The position numbers and the translations under genes were made by a program. Below the pieces are notes generated by a model. It searched no databases and was not told the origin of the DNA. It worked only from the letters and a program-made list of their open reading frames with translations. A stretch of DNA of 64,000 nucleotides from Notolepis coatsorum (taxonomy: Eukaryota > Chordata > Actinopteri > Aulopiformes > Paralepididae): NCBI GenBank assembly GCA_963971535.1, contig OZ020591.1, positions 11,463,588-11,527,587 of the forward strand. The letters are read 5' to 3'. Of the stretch, positions 47,046-58,700 are shown in pieces. Every line of letters starts with the position of its first letter. The first letter of the stretch is position 1.

Positions 47046-47586
47046 CTAGAATGTTATATTATGACATCATACTGTGACATCACATGTTCTAGAATGTTCT
47101 ATTATGACATCATACTGTATCACATGTTCTATTATGACATCATACTGTATCACATGTTCTATTATGACATCATACTGTAACATCACATGTTCTAGAATGT
47201 TCTATTATGACATCATACTGTAACATCAAATGTTCTAGAATGTTCTATTATGACATCATACTGTGACATCACAAATGTTCTAGAATGTTATATTATGACA
47301 TCATACTGTGACATCACAAATGTTCTAGAATGTTATATTATGACATCATACTGTGACATCACAAATGTTCTAGAATGTTATATTATGACATCATACTGTG
47401 ACATCACAAATGTTCTAGAATGTTATATTATGACATCATACTGTGACATCACAAATGTTCTAGAATGTTATATTATGACATCATACTGTGACATCACAAA
47501 TGTTCTAGAATGTTATATTATGACATCATACTGTGACATCACAAATGTTCTAGAATGTTATATTATGACATCATACTGTGACATCT
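47046..47586 (-). promoter_or_regulatory. array of about 13 heat-shock-type 45-bp repeats upstream of dhx38-like gene
   Basis: This is the same repeat as in front of the mcl1-like gene, starting about 95 bp before the dhx38 ATG. Three of the irregular units on the dhx38 side carry the full TTCTAGAATGTTC site (near 47,086, 47,191 and 47,232). The eight regular units farther out read TTCTAGAATGTTA, with the third pentamer weakened, but on the minus strand gain AATATAAC, a weak TATA-like motif. Two shortened units lack the GAA pentamer. TGACATCA is kept throughout. The leader between array and ATG is GAAGAAGAAG-rich. Confidence 0.7.
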
Positions 47587-47731
47587 AAGTCTGCAACGAT
47601 TAGTCGATATAATCGACAACATCGATCATAAAAACTCGTGGACGCCTACATTTTGCGTTGATGCATCGTATAATTTTTTTCTTTTTTATTTAAAATTTCT
47701 TAATTTTTTTATAAAATAAAAATGTTGCACT

Positions 47732-47893
47732 ACCTATCTTTGTGAAAGTGGCTTCTCAGCTCTGGTCCAGCTGAAGACAAAGCAGAGGAACAGATTGGAC
47801 ATTGAGCATGACCTCAGAGTTGCTTTGTCTACCATCACCCCAGACTTTGAGACTCTTGTCAGGAGCAAACAACATCCCCAGTTATCCCATTAG
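47732..47893 (+). pseudogene. hAT transposase C-terminal dimerisation domain remnant
   Basis: It encodes TYLCESGFSALVQLKTKQRN, RLDIEHDLRVALSTITPDFE and a short end QLSH before a TAG stop. This matches the C-terminal dimerisation region of ZBED5/FAM200-like hAT transposases (CE-GFSAL and KxRNRLxIEHDLR). The BED finger and catalytic core are missing, so no active enzyme is made. Confidence 0.85.
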
Positions 47894-48049
47894 TTCCCTG
47901 GGATGTTAAGAAGTCTGCTAAGAAGGATATATTATTTATTATTATTATTATTATTTTATTTCATTGTGTTTTTAGCCCTAGTTGCACTTTTGTTGCAACC
48001 CCAGTTATCCCATTAGTTCCCCCAAACTTACTGTCGGTCTGTTATGTGG

Positions 48050-48420
48050 TGTAGTGCACGTGGTGTAGTGGTTAACACTGCCGCCTCACAGCAAGAAGGT
48101 CCAGGGTTCGATTCCCGCTTGGGGACCAGGTTTCCATGATGCCAGGTACCCAGGTGGGGTATCTCTAAGGCCTTTCTGTGTGGAGTTTGCATGTTCTCCC
48201 CGTGCTCGCAAGGGTTTCCCCCCCCCCCCGATAAGATAAACCCAATGGAAAAACATGCACAACAACAGATCGCTAACGCTGTGGCGTCCTTGACGAAGAC
48301 GGACAGGAGCACTTGGATTGGTCCCCGGGGCGCGGCTCACGTTGACGCCCTATCTGCTCCCGGCTGCCCATGGGGGGAAGGACGACGGGATGGGTCAAGC
48401 GCAGAGACTCAATCGCATCG
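48050..48420 (+). mobile_element. tRNA-derived SINE
   Basis: TGGTGTAGTGGTTAACACTG (A box) and GGTTCGATTCCC (B box, 48,105-48,116) form an intact Pol III-type internal promoter. It is followed by TTTGCATGTTCTCCCCGTG. This copy keeps the TTCGA core lost in the one at 1612-1912. Confidence 0.8.
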
Positions 48421-48424
48421 GTAC

Positions 48425-49860
48425 TCTATCCCCCCCCTCACAGTGAGCTGTGGTGTTCCACAAGGAAGCATACTAGGACCACTACTCTTCCTAATTTATG
48501 CAAATGACATGTCGTCAGCCTGTGACTGCAACTTGTTCCTGTTTGCGGACGACTCAGCCCTGCTGGTCTCTGACAAGAACAAGTTACAGGTTGAAAAAAC
48601 CCTCAGCTCGGAACTAGGCAAAAATCTGCATATGGCTCGCTGATAACAAACTATCATTACACATGGGCAAAACAGAGTCCATTCTCTTCGGTTCAAATAA
48701 CAAACTCAGCAAGACCGACGGCTTCTCAGTTGCAGTGGGTGACAATATTGTCACAAGGAAAGACGAAATTACCTACCTGGGTTCCATCCTAGAGGCAAAT
48801 CTTTCCTGTGACAAAATGGCATCCAATGTAATAAAAAAAGTCAACCAACGAACTAGATTCTTGTACCGGATCTCCTCTCTGGTAAACAAGAATACCCTGA
48901 AGACTCTGGCAGGAGCACTCATTCAAGGGTACTACGACTATGCGTGCACCTCATGGTACCAAAGCACCTCAAAGGCGCTTAAAACAAAATTACAAACATC
49001 ACAAAACAAACTGGTCAGACTACTACTTGACCTTACCCCCAGAACCCACCTCACCCCTGCCCACTTTGACAACCTAGGATGGCTTAGAGTAGACGACAGA
49101 GTACAGCAACTTGCAATGGGCCTGGTCTACAAGATACACTATACAACTAAGGTACCCATGTACATGTCAAAATACTTCCCAAAGGTCAGTGAATACCACA
49201 ACCACTACACCAGAGGAAGCTCAACAAATCACATTAAACCCAGATTCGGCTCAAACAAGGGACTAAACATGTTTCGCAATTATGCCACATCAATGTGGAA
49301 CGCCCTACCCAAAGCTGTAAAGGAATGTGAATCCCTGCCCACATTCAAAACCGCTCTTAAAGAGCACCTACGGGAGGCTGCAATTCGAAACTGGCCACCG
49401 TAAATGCCCAAAACCCCCACCACCTCCTAATAGACAGTCTCCTCCCCACCGCATGTACATATTCCCTCCCCGCCGTATGGATATTTCTCTCCCACCCACC
49501 CACCCCCTCCTAATGTACAGTCCCCTCCCCATCATATGTATATACTCTGTCAGGATCTAGGGGTAACAGTACTGTATATTTGAATACCGTTTATGTCACA
49601 AATGTTTATCAGTACTAAATACCTATATGTCCCTATGCCATAAATGTCATGTATGTCATGTATGTTGTGTATGTCATAAATGTCTATATGAATTGAAAAT
49701 GGGGGACCCTGATGGAAACAAGACAAACGTCTTTCTCTGGTCTGCATCCCCTTAACAATTGTGTGTATTGAGCCGTACTGTATTGTACCCATTCTGCAAT
49801 CTGTTAAATAAAGTTTTCATTAATTAATTAATTAATTTATTCATTCATTCATTCGGCGAC
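48425..49860 (+). mobile_element. LINE family A copy (unit 1)
   Basis: It runs from SCGVPQGSILGPLLFLIYAN (48,442 on) through FADD (48,546-48,557) to the polymerase C-terminus at 49,403, the 3' UTR and a TTAA/ATTC tail. One extra A near 48,621-48,626 shifts the frame. The second part is open for 246 codons. The SINE abuts its 5' end. Confidence 0.88.
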
Positions 49861-50339
49861 TGAGAAAAAGACAATGCATGTGTGTGTGTGTGTATCCCGG
49901 TGTGTGTGTGCCGCTCCAATTGCATGTCCAGTTCGTTGCATGCTGAATAAAGACCCCCTAAAGAGGTCCTGCATTATTATTATTATGTTAAGCTAAGAAG
50001 TCTGCTAAGAGCCCGGAAAAGGAGCCGCGCCCACAGGAAGCAGAGATGGAGGGTGTGACAGAAATAATCGTTAGATTAGTCGACTAATCGAAAAAATTAT
50101 CGACAGATTAGTCGACTACCAAAAAAATAATCGTTAGTTGCAGCCCTAGTTTACAATATAAAAATGGAGGTGACAATGGCTCACAGCAGCAGTTAAAAAC
50201 TGTCATAGTTCGGGGGAAGGGTGACAGTGAGGTCACAGCAGCAGTCAGGTCAGAGTGTCTGCCTGGCACAAAGCAAAAGAGGGGGGTGGGGGGATCACAG
50301 TTCACAGTGTGGGGGGGGGGGCTAGGTGGGGGAGCTAGC

Positions 50340-50545
50340 ATTCTCCAGCCTGATGGCCTGTGGGTAGAAACTGTTTGTCAGAGGGCTTTCAGACTCCTGT
50401 ATCGCCTGCCTGATGGCAAGAGGTTAAAGAGTCTGTGCTGAGGGTGTGTGTGTGTGTACTGTCCTTAATGATGTTATGTGCTCTCCTGGTGGCCCTGGTA
50501 GAGTAAATGTCCTGTAGTGATAGCATAGGTCAGCAGCCACAGAAC
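50340..50545. repeat. LINE-like interspersed fragment
   Basis: CCTGATGGCCTGTGGGTAGAAACTG, CGCCTGCCTGATGGCAAGAGG and CTCCTGGTGGCCCTGGTAGAG are familiar fish LINE-type 3' sequence in reverse orientation. Exact family not assigned. Confidence 0.5.
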
Positions 50546-50639
50546 TGTTATTATAACCCTGCTGTGATCATAGCATAGGTCAGCAGCCATCAAGTCGTGG
50601 TTGAACCCAGTTCAGTGTGCACTGGTTTTGCCATCTCAT

Positions 50640-51165
50640 CTAAAAACGTGTGCCTCCAAGTTGCTCCAAGGTCCTCGATCTGGCATCATATCACGCGGCG
50701 AAGCGAACGGCTCCCGCCTACCTCCGGTCAATGGTCTCTAACTACACACCCTCAAGACCCCTCCGCTCTACATCCTCTGGCCGCCTCAGACCCACTCCTC
50801 CTATCCGAGCTGCTGGGGGTCATCAAAGAGAAGCCGCCTATTCTCGGTCCTCGCTCCACAATGGTGGAACGAACTTCCCACCACAGTCAGGACAGCTGAA
50901 TCCCAACCAATCTTTCACAGTCGACTAAAAACACACTTCTTCAATCAACATCTAAAAAAAAAAAAAAAAAATCTTCTTACTGTCCTATACTACAGTACCA
51001 TGCACTCCTCCTCCTACTATACTAATGTACTAATACTAATACTAATGTACTACTGTTTAATCATTGTTACTCAGCTGAAAGAGTTGCACCCTTCCTGCTG
51101 ACTTGTCGTACAGAACTTGCTTTGGATAAAAGCGTCAGCTAAATGACTAAATGTAAATGTAAATG
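50640..51165 (+). mobile_element. L2 LINE fragment, C-terminus and tail
   Basis: APAYLRSMVSNYTPSRPLRS matches the large L2 at 8676-11,396. It is followed by an A-run and the L2 3' end with GCGTCAGCTAAATGACTAAA and AAATGTAAATG. Small indels break the frame. Confidence 0.85.
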
Positions 51166-51299
51166 TTGCTATAGTGCATTATGACCTCCAGTTGAACTCT
51201 AAGCTACCAGTCGCAAAGCATCATGAAGCGGCTATCAGGATTCAGATAGCGGGCTTCGCGGCGAGCGCAGGTGGCGGGCGGGGAGCCATTTGCAACAAT

Positions 51300-51880
51300 G
51301 AACTGCAACACACTACACCACTAAGGTACCCATGTACATGTCGAAATGCTTCCCAAAGGTCAGTGAATACCACGACCACAACACCAGAGGGAGCTCCACA
51401 AATCATATCCAACCCAGATTCGGCTCAAACAAGGGACTAAACACGTTTCGCAATTATGCCACATCAATGTGGAACGCCCTACCTAAAGCCGTAAAATAAT
51501 GTTAATCCCATTCCCTACCCACCTTCAAAACCGCTCTCAAAGAGCACCTACGGAAGGCCGCAATTCGAAACCGGCCCCGGTAAATGTCCAACCCCCCCAA
51601 TGTACAGTTTCCTCCCCCTCAAATGTATATATTCTCTTTTATAAACTCTGTCTGTAAATAAACAGTACTGTATATTTGTATATCTTGTATGTCATAAATG
51701 TCTGGATGTATCTGTATGTCGTGTATGTCATAAATGTTATGAATTGAAAATGGGGGACCCTGATGTAAACAAGACAAAAGTCTTTCTCTGGTCTGCATCC
51801 CTGTAACAATTGTGTGTATTGAGCCGTACTGTATTGTACCCATTCTGCAATCTGGTAATAAAATGTTCAATCAATCAACA
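51300..51880 (+). mobile_element. LINE family A fragment
   Basis: It covers the last 75 or so codons (from TKVPMYMSKCFPKV) and the 3' UTR, ending in AATAAAATG and an ATCA tail. It is more diverged than the other copies, with in-frame damage near 51,497. Confidence 0.8.
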
Positions 51881-52186
51881 TTAAACAACCGTGCCGCACC
51901 ACTGGATTCGTCACACTTTCCCACACAGCATGTGTCATGTCAATGCATCATGTGAATTCAGGCTGGAGGTCGATACTGTGTTTAGCGCTTAGGCGTGTTA
52001 TCAAGGACGATGTGAGGAGAGGATGAGAAACAGAGAAAAGTGTGTGTGTGTGTGTGAGAGAGAGAGCGAGAGGGAGAGAGAGAGAGGGCAGTAGCTTGCA
52101 CACAAATGGCAGCGTGTATCAAATTCATCTCACACGTCTTATCACTTTACTTGACTGAATAACTGAATCATGACGAGACACAATTA
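51881..52186. other. no gene; GT and GA dinucleotide runs at the end of unit 1
   Basis: Short GT (52,041-52,056) and GA (52,057-52,088) tracts are present. The junction to unit 2 follows at 52,187 with a few shared bases (ACACAGC). Confidence 0.55.
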
Positions 52187-52259
52187 CACAGCTATAAACT
52201 GTATGTATGTACCACTACACTTTTTAGCTTGCTTCATATCACAGCTGTTATGTCTTATG

Positions 52260-52408
52260 ATGAATTGAAAATGGGGGACCCTGATGTAAACAAGACGAAA
52301 GTCTCTCTCTGGTCTGCATCCCCTTAACAATTGTATGTATTGAGCTGTACTGTACTGTACCCATTCTGCAATCTGTTAAATAAAGTTTTCAATCAATCAA
52401 TCAATCAA
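52260..52408 (+). mobile_element. LINE family A 3' end (unit 2)
   Basis: Counterpart of 32,431-32,580, with the same tail and flanking minisatellite-like sequence. Confidence 0.85.
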
Positions 52409-52819
52409 GCTGTATGTACCACTACACTTAGCTTGCTTCATATCACAGAACATATGAACATAGACTGAAACTAACTTTTGATCTCCTGGGCGACAACATA
52501 TTTATTTTCCAATATAGGGTTCCATGGTGGTCCAGTGGGCCTCTCTATTGTATTTATTGTAGGTGACATATTTACCTACCTTGTTTAACAACCAGGAAAG
52601 TTGGAAAGAGAAAGTTGTATGTATTGTAGTTGAAATATTGTAATCCAAATCCATGCACACAAAAAAAATGTAATTCAGCTAATTCAGCATATTAGTTACA
52701 AGATTGTGGTGGTAATGCATTCTTATGTTGATACATGAAGAGGCTTTAGTTTTGAGAAAATGGAGTTTGTTTATAGTGGCGACTGGTGGCCCCAGTGAGA
52801 AACTCATTATTGCAGTTTT
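52409..52819. other. non-coding stretch (unit 2)
   Basis: Counterpart of 32,581-32,990. It lacks three bases (GGT) near 52,795. No gene was recognised. Confidence 0.55.
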
Positions 52820-53012
52820 AGCCCTTTCACTACCACACTACCAAATGGTTAACCCTTTCACTGTGACAATACATAAGGTTAACCCTTTCACTGCCACACG
52901 ACAAAGTGTTAACACTTTCACTACCACACTACAGAAGGTTAACCCTTTCACCCTTTCACTACAACCCCCTGTGAAAGGTTAACCTTCTTTAGTGTGGTAG
53001 TGAAAGCGTTAA
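52820..53012. repeat. GTTAACCCTTTCACTGCCAC repeat cluster, uninterrupted (unit 2)
   Basis: It has the empty target site of the large element at 52,850/52,851, then the same units as 40,290-40,455. Confidence 0.8.
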
Positions 53013-54030
53013 AGACCCAATCCGTAATCCAAAATGTAAACAAATTGGGGCATTCCCACCACCAGAAATGGGAAGAAATAGCAACAAAGACCCTCTTGAC
53101 ACAAGAACTAGCATTAGGAACAGGTGAATGTGAGTTTTTAATTGTATTTGCTGTATTCTTTGTGACTGTATACGGTTTGTTTACATTGGTAATGTTTGTC
53201 AACACTGGGTTGAACATATTTAGGCTGTATTCTGAATTACAATGGGTTAAAGGAAAACTAGCTTAAAATTAGCTTATTTGCCATCTACCCTGGAGTAGAT
53301 CAAATTCTTCAAGAATGTTTGTAAATATACCCCACATTGATATTGTAAAACAGATTGAGCCTTTAAGAAAAAAGTTATTATAATAATTATTACTAATAAT
53401 AATTATTTGACTATTTTGAATATAGCCACTGAGTCATGAACTACGCTCTATGACAACGAACTCGGTTCTAATTAGTAAGAGAGTGGATCTTACACAGCTC
53501 TCATCCTCTGCTACCATATGGAAATAATTTGGCGCCATCGAGTTGAATTTCACAGTCTACCAGTAAGTCCTGGGAGAGGAGTGTTATGGAGCGCTCCGTC
53601 GTCTTATTGGGCACGGGTCAAACACGCTGATTAATGTTTAATGCCATTCTTGTCTGGACTCATTTAGAACCGATAGATTAGACACCCATATGAATTACAT
53701 CTACAGTACACACACCACAGAACTGCTATAACCCTGCTATGATCATAGATTCAAGATTCAAGATTGTTTATTGTCATGTGCACAGTTAAACAGACAGTTT
53801 GCCATACAATGAAAATCTTACTTTACACAAAATCACACAATACTTAACCCTTTTTTTTTTTTTTTTTTTTTAGCCAAGGGTTTTCAAAGACAAGGGCTGG
53901 AGGCTTCCAGTCTGCCAGTCGTCCCATTCAGCTTGGTTCAGGGGGGAAAGGGTACAACTTTGGGTTGACTTTGGGTCTTTGAAAAGCGCTATGCAAAATA
54001 AATGAATTATTATTATTATTATTACAAAAG
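53013..54030. other. non-coding stretch and repeat fragments (unit 2)
   Basis: Counterpart of 40,456-41,460. The T-run at 53,850-53,871 is longer than in unit 1 by 8 bases. Confidence 0.55.
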
Positions 54031-54050
54031 TCTCTTCGAGTCCAATAAAT

Positions 54051-54854
54051 TCACCTGATCAACAGGGCAAGTGTTGCCACAATCCCAGCGAAACCAGCTA
54101 CAGCCATGAGAGCGTGCCTCACTGTGGACTCTGGGTCAGCCACTCGAAAGAACTCCACAAACCCATCCCAGGAATTGTTTTTCACCAGCCAGTCTCGTTG
54201 GTCAGAAAGGAGATACGTGGAGATTTCTTGGCCCACCAACGCAACGCAGTGCTGTCTGCCCATCTCCTTCAGGTACTGGCACACAACCGCCCCGAAGGCC
54301 ACCAGGCTGGCAATGCGACCCCAGTTGGTGACCCCGTCACCAAAGAGGCCCTTGGCCACAGATATAATGAAGCTCATGTCGTCCCCTCCGTTATCCAACT
54401 CCATTATTTTGTTGCGCATACCATGATATCCATATCGGTGTTTCCGGAGAAGGTCATCCACAACCCTTTTCATCGTCGAGAGAGTCTTGCCTTGCCCCCA
54501 CCATGACGTAGAAAGTCCGGTAAAGTCTGTAAGGAAAGTGCCAATGAGTTCTCTTGTGTCGTTCTCCAGTGTCTCGTCCCCTGCCGGACGGCTGGGCATG
54601 TCGCGGTCACTGTCCAACAGCTCGGGAGCGCACGGCAGAGCGCCGTCGTCGCTATCGCCGATATCATCCAGGATGTTTTTAATCTGCAAAATCTTCGGCC
54701 TTGGTGGAGTATCACTACCAGCGACATTCCCATTTTGAGTATCTAAGGATGAGGCCCTCGCCCTCGCCCTCGCCCTCGCCCTCCCAGAGCCGCAGAGACT
54801 CGAGAAGGTTCCAGTTGTGGTCCTTTTGGTCAACGACGTAGAGAAAGTATTCAT
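54051..54854 (-). CDS. mcl1: Mcl-1-like anti-apoptotic Bcl-2 family protein, intronless (unit 2)
   Basis: A 267-residue protein identical to the unit 1 copy except for two extra residues (Ala-Arg) in the Arg-Ala repeat at about 25-33. That comes from one more 6-bp GCCCTC repeat (54,755-54,782). BH3, BH1 (DGVTNWGRI), BH2 and the membrane anchor are intact. The start is the ATG at 54,854. A TATA-like box (54,966-54,973) and a six-unit heat-shock-type array lie upstream. A six-base repeat-length difference in a near-identical pair fits either alleles or a very young paralogue. Confidence 0.9.
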   Translation of the reverse strand: MNTFSTSLTKRTTTGTFSSLCGSGRARARARARASSLDTQNGNVAGSDTPPRPKILQIKNILDDIGDSDDGALPCAPELLDSDRDMPSRPAGDETLENDTRELIGTFLTDFTGLSTSWWGQGKTLSTMKRVVDDLLRKHRYGYHGMRNKIMELDNGGDDMSFIISVAKGLFGDGVTNWGRIASLVAFGAVVCQYLKEMGRQHCVALVGQEISTYLLSDQRDWLVKNNSWDGFVEFFRVADPESTVRHALMAVAGFAGIVATLALLIR

Positions 54855-54965
54855 CTTCGCGTTGTCTTTCAAATAAATCTCGTTAGTTAAAAGTTATTTC
54901 TCTGTTGTGTCTTCAAAGTCCAGTCAAGTTATGAGTCTTCTTCTCCTTCAGTTCCCTGGGCTGCC

Positions 54966-54973
54966 TTTAAATA
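54966..54973 (-). promoter_or_regulatory. TATA-like box upstream of mcl1-like gene (unit 2)
   Basis: CTATTTAAAGG on the minus strand, in the same position relative to the array and the ATG as in unit 1. Confidence 0.55.
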
Positions 54974-54979
54974 GGACAC

Positions 54980-55260
54980 AAATGTTCTAGAATGTTCTAT
55001 TATGACATCATACTGTGACATCACAAATGTTCTAGAATGTTCTATTATGACATCATACTGTGACATCACAAATGTTCTAGAATGTTCTATTATGACATCA
55101 TACTGTGACATCACAAATGTTCTAGAATGTTCTATTATGACATCATACTGTGCCATCACAAATGTTCTAGAATGTTCTATTATGACATCATACTGTGACA
55201 TCACAAATGTTCTAGAATGTTCTATTATGACATCATACTGTGACATCACAAATGTTCTAA
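54980..55260 (-). promoter_or_regulatory. array of six 45-bp repeats with heat-shock elements (unit 2, mcl1 side)
   Basis: All six units keep TTCTAGAATGTTC exactly. The base change (GGATG) and the 1-base loss in the unit 1 array are absent here. One unit has TGCCATCA for TGACATCA in both copies. Confidence 0.75.
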
Positions 55261-55435
55261 ATCAAATCAAATCAAATCAAATTTATTTATAAGGCCCGAC
55301 AACACACGTTAATGTCCCCATGGGCCGTACAGGTCTTCTTTAAACAAGTCAAGAAGAAAACATAATAAGTCAAGAACAGAACAAGAACACCATAAGGTCC
55401 AAAAAATTTAAGATAAATAAACAAATAAATGAAAG
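55257..55435. repeat. interspersed repeat end with AAATC tail (unit 2)
   Basis: Counterpart of 42,686-42,860, including the minus-strand AATAAA. Confidence 0.55.
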
Positions 55436-55703
55436 AATGCAAGGTAGGGAAGGTTGTGCTGGTGGTCTTGTGCCTTATACAAGTTCTCCCTCTAGTGGAA
55501 TATAGATTAACTGCATGTTACACTGGACACGATGCCGATGGGTTGACATTATGTACACGGAGTCCCAACTGTGGGACCAGTTCGGTTTACAGATGTGTGT
55601 GCGTGTGTGTGCCAGCGCTGGCATGGTTCAGATACTGGTGATCCTGCATCAGAAGGAGTCCAAGCAGTAGGAAGACCAACCCTACGTCCTTCAGAGAGAA
55701 GGG

Positions 55704-58700
55704 CTACAGTCCGAAGCGGGCGGGGGTTCTCTTGGGTGTCATGGGGGCTTCCTCCATCCTTCCTGGGGTGCAGATTTTCACAGCCACCCGGACACTGTTG
55801 ACGTTACTCTTCCTGTCCTGCTCCTCTCGGCGTGATCTCCGCTGCCGCTCAGCCAGGGTCATCTCCTCCTCCATGTTAGTGATCTCCTCCTTGGCCCTCC
55901 GGCAGTTCTCCTGTCTGCTCTTGCCTGCGTGTTTGATACTATAGAACATGGGGCCCAGCTCTGCGAGCCACTCTCCCTCCACTGCAGTCACACACTGCAT
56001 GTACTCCTTGGTGGTGGTCAAGAGCAGATCATGGTAGGTGATGTAATCAGGGGTGTAGCCCATCCCAAACAGGGAGCTGGTAGGGTGGAGGTGGCAGGGC
56101 ATGCCCGTCCTCACGTTCACATACTCACCGATACCCTTGAGCTTGGCAGCCTGGTGGAAATAAGCAGCGCAGATACATTTCCTGATGATGTCCGAGTCAG
56201 AGCCGCAGGAGATCAGGTTCATCCTCTGCTGAACCATGATGTCCTTCAGCTGGGAGTGGACCTCAAACACCTTGTGCATGGCCTTGGTGTGGATGAAGTG
56301 CTTGTTGCACCAGATGCTGGAGTAGTTGTTGTTCTTCCACTGCATGTAGACGTGGTGGTAGGTGAGGTGGTCGCTCTCTGGTACAGCAAACTTCTCCCTC
56401 ACCTGGTCACTCTCCTCCTCGCGACCCTTGGGTCTGTAGAAGATGGCGGGAACGGACAGCATAGAGATGATGATGAGGATGTCGGCGCTGCAGCCCATGT
56501 CACATGACACGATGAGCATCTTGGAGAGAGCCGGGTCCAGAGGGAACTGCGCCATCAAGCGACCCGTCGGTGTCAGAGCGCCTGTGTTGTCGAGAGCTCC
56601 CAGGATCCACAGCTGGTACATGGAGTTCAGCATGTTGTCCTCGGGCGGCGGGTCCATGAAGTGGAAGAGCAACAGGTCCTGGACCCCCAGAGACTTCAGC
56701 AGCAGGACCACGTTGGACAGGTTGGTCCTCTGGATCTCTGGGATGGTGGTGGACAGCATCTCGTTCTTATAGGCACTCTGAGTGTACAGCCTGTAGCACT
56801 GGCCTGGCCCTGTGCGTCCCGCTCTGCCGGCGCGCTGGTTGGCGTTGGCCTGGCTGATGGGGTACACCCGAAGGTCATCGGTGCCAATGCGAGGGTTGAA
56901 CACCTTAAGTTTACAGTATCCTGCATCCACAACAAACATGATCCCATCTACAGTCAGAGACGTCTCAGCGATGTTTGTGGCAACGATGCACTTCCTCACC
57001 CCGCCTGGAGCCTTCTGGAAGATCTTGGCCTGAAGATCAGAGGGGAGCTGGGAGTAGATGGGCAGCACTTCCAGAGCAGGAGCGCTCTCCAAGTCCTCCA
57101 ACCTCTCCACGATCTGATCCAACGTCACCTCGATGTCCTCCTGGCCAGGCATGAAGATCAGGATGTCTCCTGACATGCCGCTGAGGTGGATCTGCAGGGC
57201 CTGCTTCACTGCTGCCTCCACATAGTCCTCCTGAGGAGTCTTGCTGAACAAGATGTCCACTGGGAACGTTCTTCCTGGGATGTTGAAAATCGGTACGTTG
57301 CCGAAAAACGCTGCAAATTTGTCTGAGTCCATCGTAGCCGAGGTGACTATGAGCTTCAGGTCGGCGCGCCTGGAGACCACCTCGCGCAGCAGGCCAAACA
57401 GCACGTCAGTATTGAGGGAGCGCTCGTGGGCCTCGTCCATGATAACAACACTGTAGTGATCCAAGTCCGACTCCCTCAGCGACTCTCTCAGCAGCATACC
57501 GTCCGTCATGTACTTGATTACCGTCTTCTCTGACGTGCAGTCCTCGAAACGGATGGCGTAGCCCACCTCCTGCCCCAGGCTGATGGCCATCTCCTCGCTG
57601 ACTCTCTTGGCGACGCTCATGGCGGCCACCCTGCGGGGCTGGGTGCAGCCCACCATGCCGTAGCCGGTGTAGCCGTCCTCGTGCAGGTACTGGGTGAGCT
57701 GGGTGGTCTTCCCGCTGCCCGTCTCGCCCACCACGATCACGATGCTGTTGTCCCTGATGATGTTTAGCAGCTGCTGTCTGACGGCGAAGATAGGCAGGTA
57801 CTGTCTCTGCTCCAAAAGGGTTTTCTTCTTAGCAAATTCACTTGCGGCCTCAGTCTTATCTTTCATATGGTCTGCATATTGCTGTTCTGTTCTGTAGTCC
57901 ACCTTGCCGTCCTCTCCTACAGGCTTTCCCCCAGAGCTGTCCGTTTCCTCTTTCTTCTTGATGCCCATGATGTCTCCCAGCTTTGTACCCGCCAGCTCCC
58001 AGTGTTTTTGCTGTGCCTTCTTGCGTTCTTTCTGCTCATGGTGCTTACGGACCAGCTGGCTGCGCTTACGAGAGATGATGGCCATGTCTGAGGTGGCGTC
58101 TTTGACAGGGATGACAGGCTCTGGCTGCTTAGTGAAGACTATTCTTCCGTCCAGGAAGGGAGGGACCAGGTTGTGAACCAGCAGGTGGACCTTGGCAGCG
58201 TTGTCCTCCTCAAAGTCCTCGTCCACCTCCAGCCTCTGCACCACCCCGCTGGTCAGCATGCGGTTTGTCTCCCACCGCTCGTTGTCCTCGTTGATCTGCC
58301 GCTTCTGGGCAGATATACGTTTCTGTGTCTGTTTCTGGAGGATCTGCTCCCTCTTCTTCACGTACTCTTCAGAGGTAGCGGTCAGTGGGTTGTGGAACTC
58401 GTCGTAGCCTTCGTCCATCATGTACCAGTCCCTGTCGGCTTGCTTCTGGTCGTCCTCCCACTGCTGCTTCTCATCCTCGTTGTCGAACATAATCCCCTCC
58501 TGACTGTCTTCCTTCTTGCCTTTTCCTCGTGACAGACGAGGGGTGGAGCCCAGATGCTTCCTGTCATTGGCCCACTCATTATACTTGTAAGAAGGGGTGG
58601 GCAGGGGCGTGTCATCAGGATAACGGCCTCTAACTGACCTGTCCCTCCTCTCACTCTCGCGGCCGGTGTGCGGGCTGTGCTCTGAGCGATCAGACTCTCC

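Larger units (their letters stand above)
47588..50149 (+). mobile_element. hAT (ZBED-like) transposon relic, interrupted by SINE and LINE
   Basis: The left end AAGTCTGCAACGATTAGTCG and right end TCGTTAGTTGCAGCCCTAG are inverted ends of the TAGGGCTGCAACGATTAGTC type. The last part of its transposase survives at 47,732-47,893. A SINE and a LINE family A copy later inserted (48,050-49,860). No clean 8-bp target duplication was found, so the left side may have lost its edge to the adjacent repeat array. Confidence 0.7.
32361..52186. repeat. tandem duplication, unit 1 (with a 7.27-kb insertion)
   Basis: From CACAGCTATAAACTGTATGT at 32,361 the sequence reappears at 52,187 in the same orientation. 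Without the element at 33,025-40,290, the unit is about 12.56 kb. It carries mcl1-like and dhx38-like genes, two heat-shock-type arrays, a hAT relic, SINE and LINE pieces. Seen differences from unit 2 are rare single bases, for example C or T at 42,944 against 55,516 and C or G in the mcl1 leader. Length changes occur at simple repeats, and the dhx38-side array is two repeat units shorter. Confidence 0.92.

Noticed and set aside
48105-48116. Possible tRNA gene (intact B box)
   Set aside because: The sequence does not fold as a complete tRNA and continues into a SINE body, so it is a SINE head.
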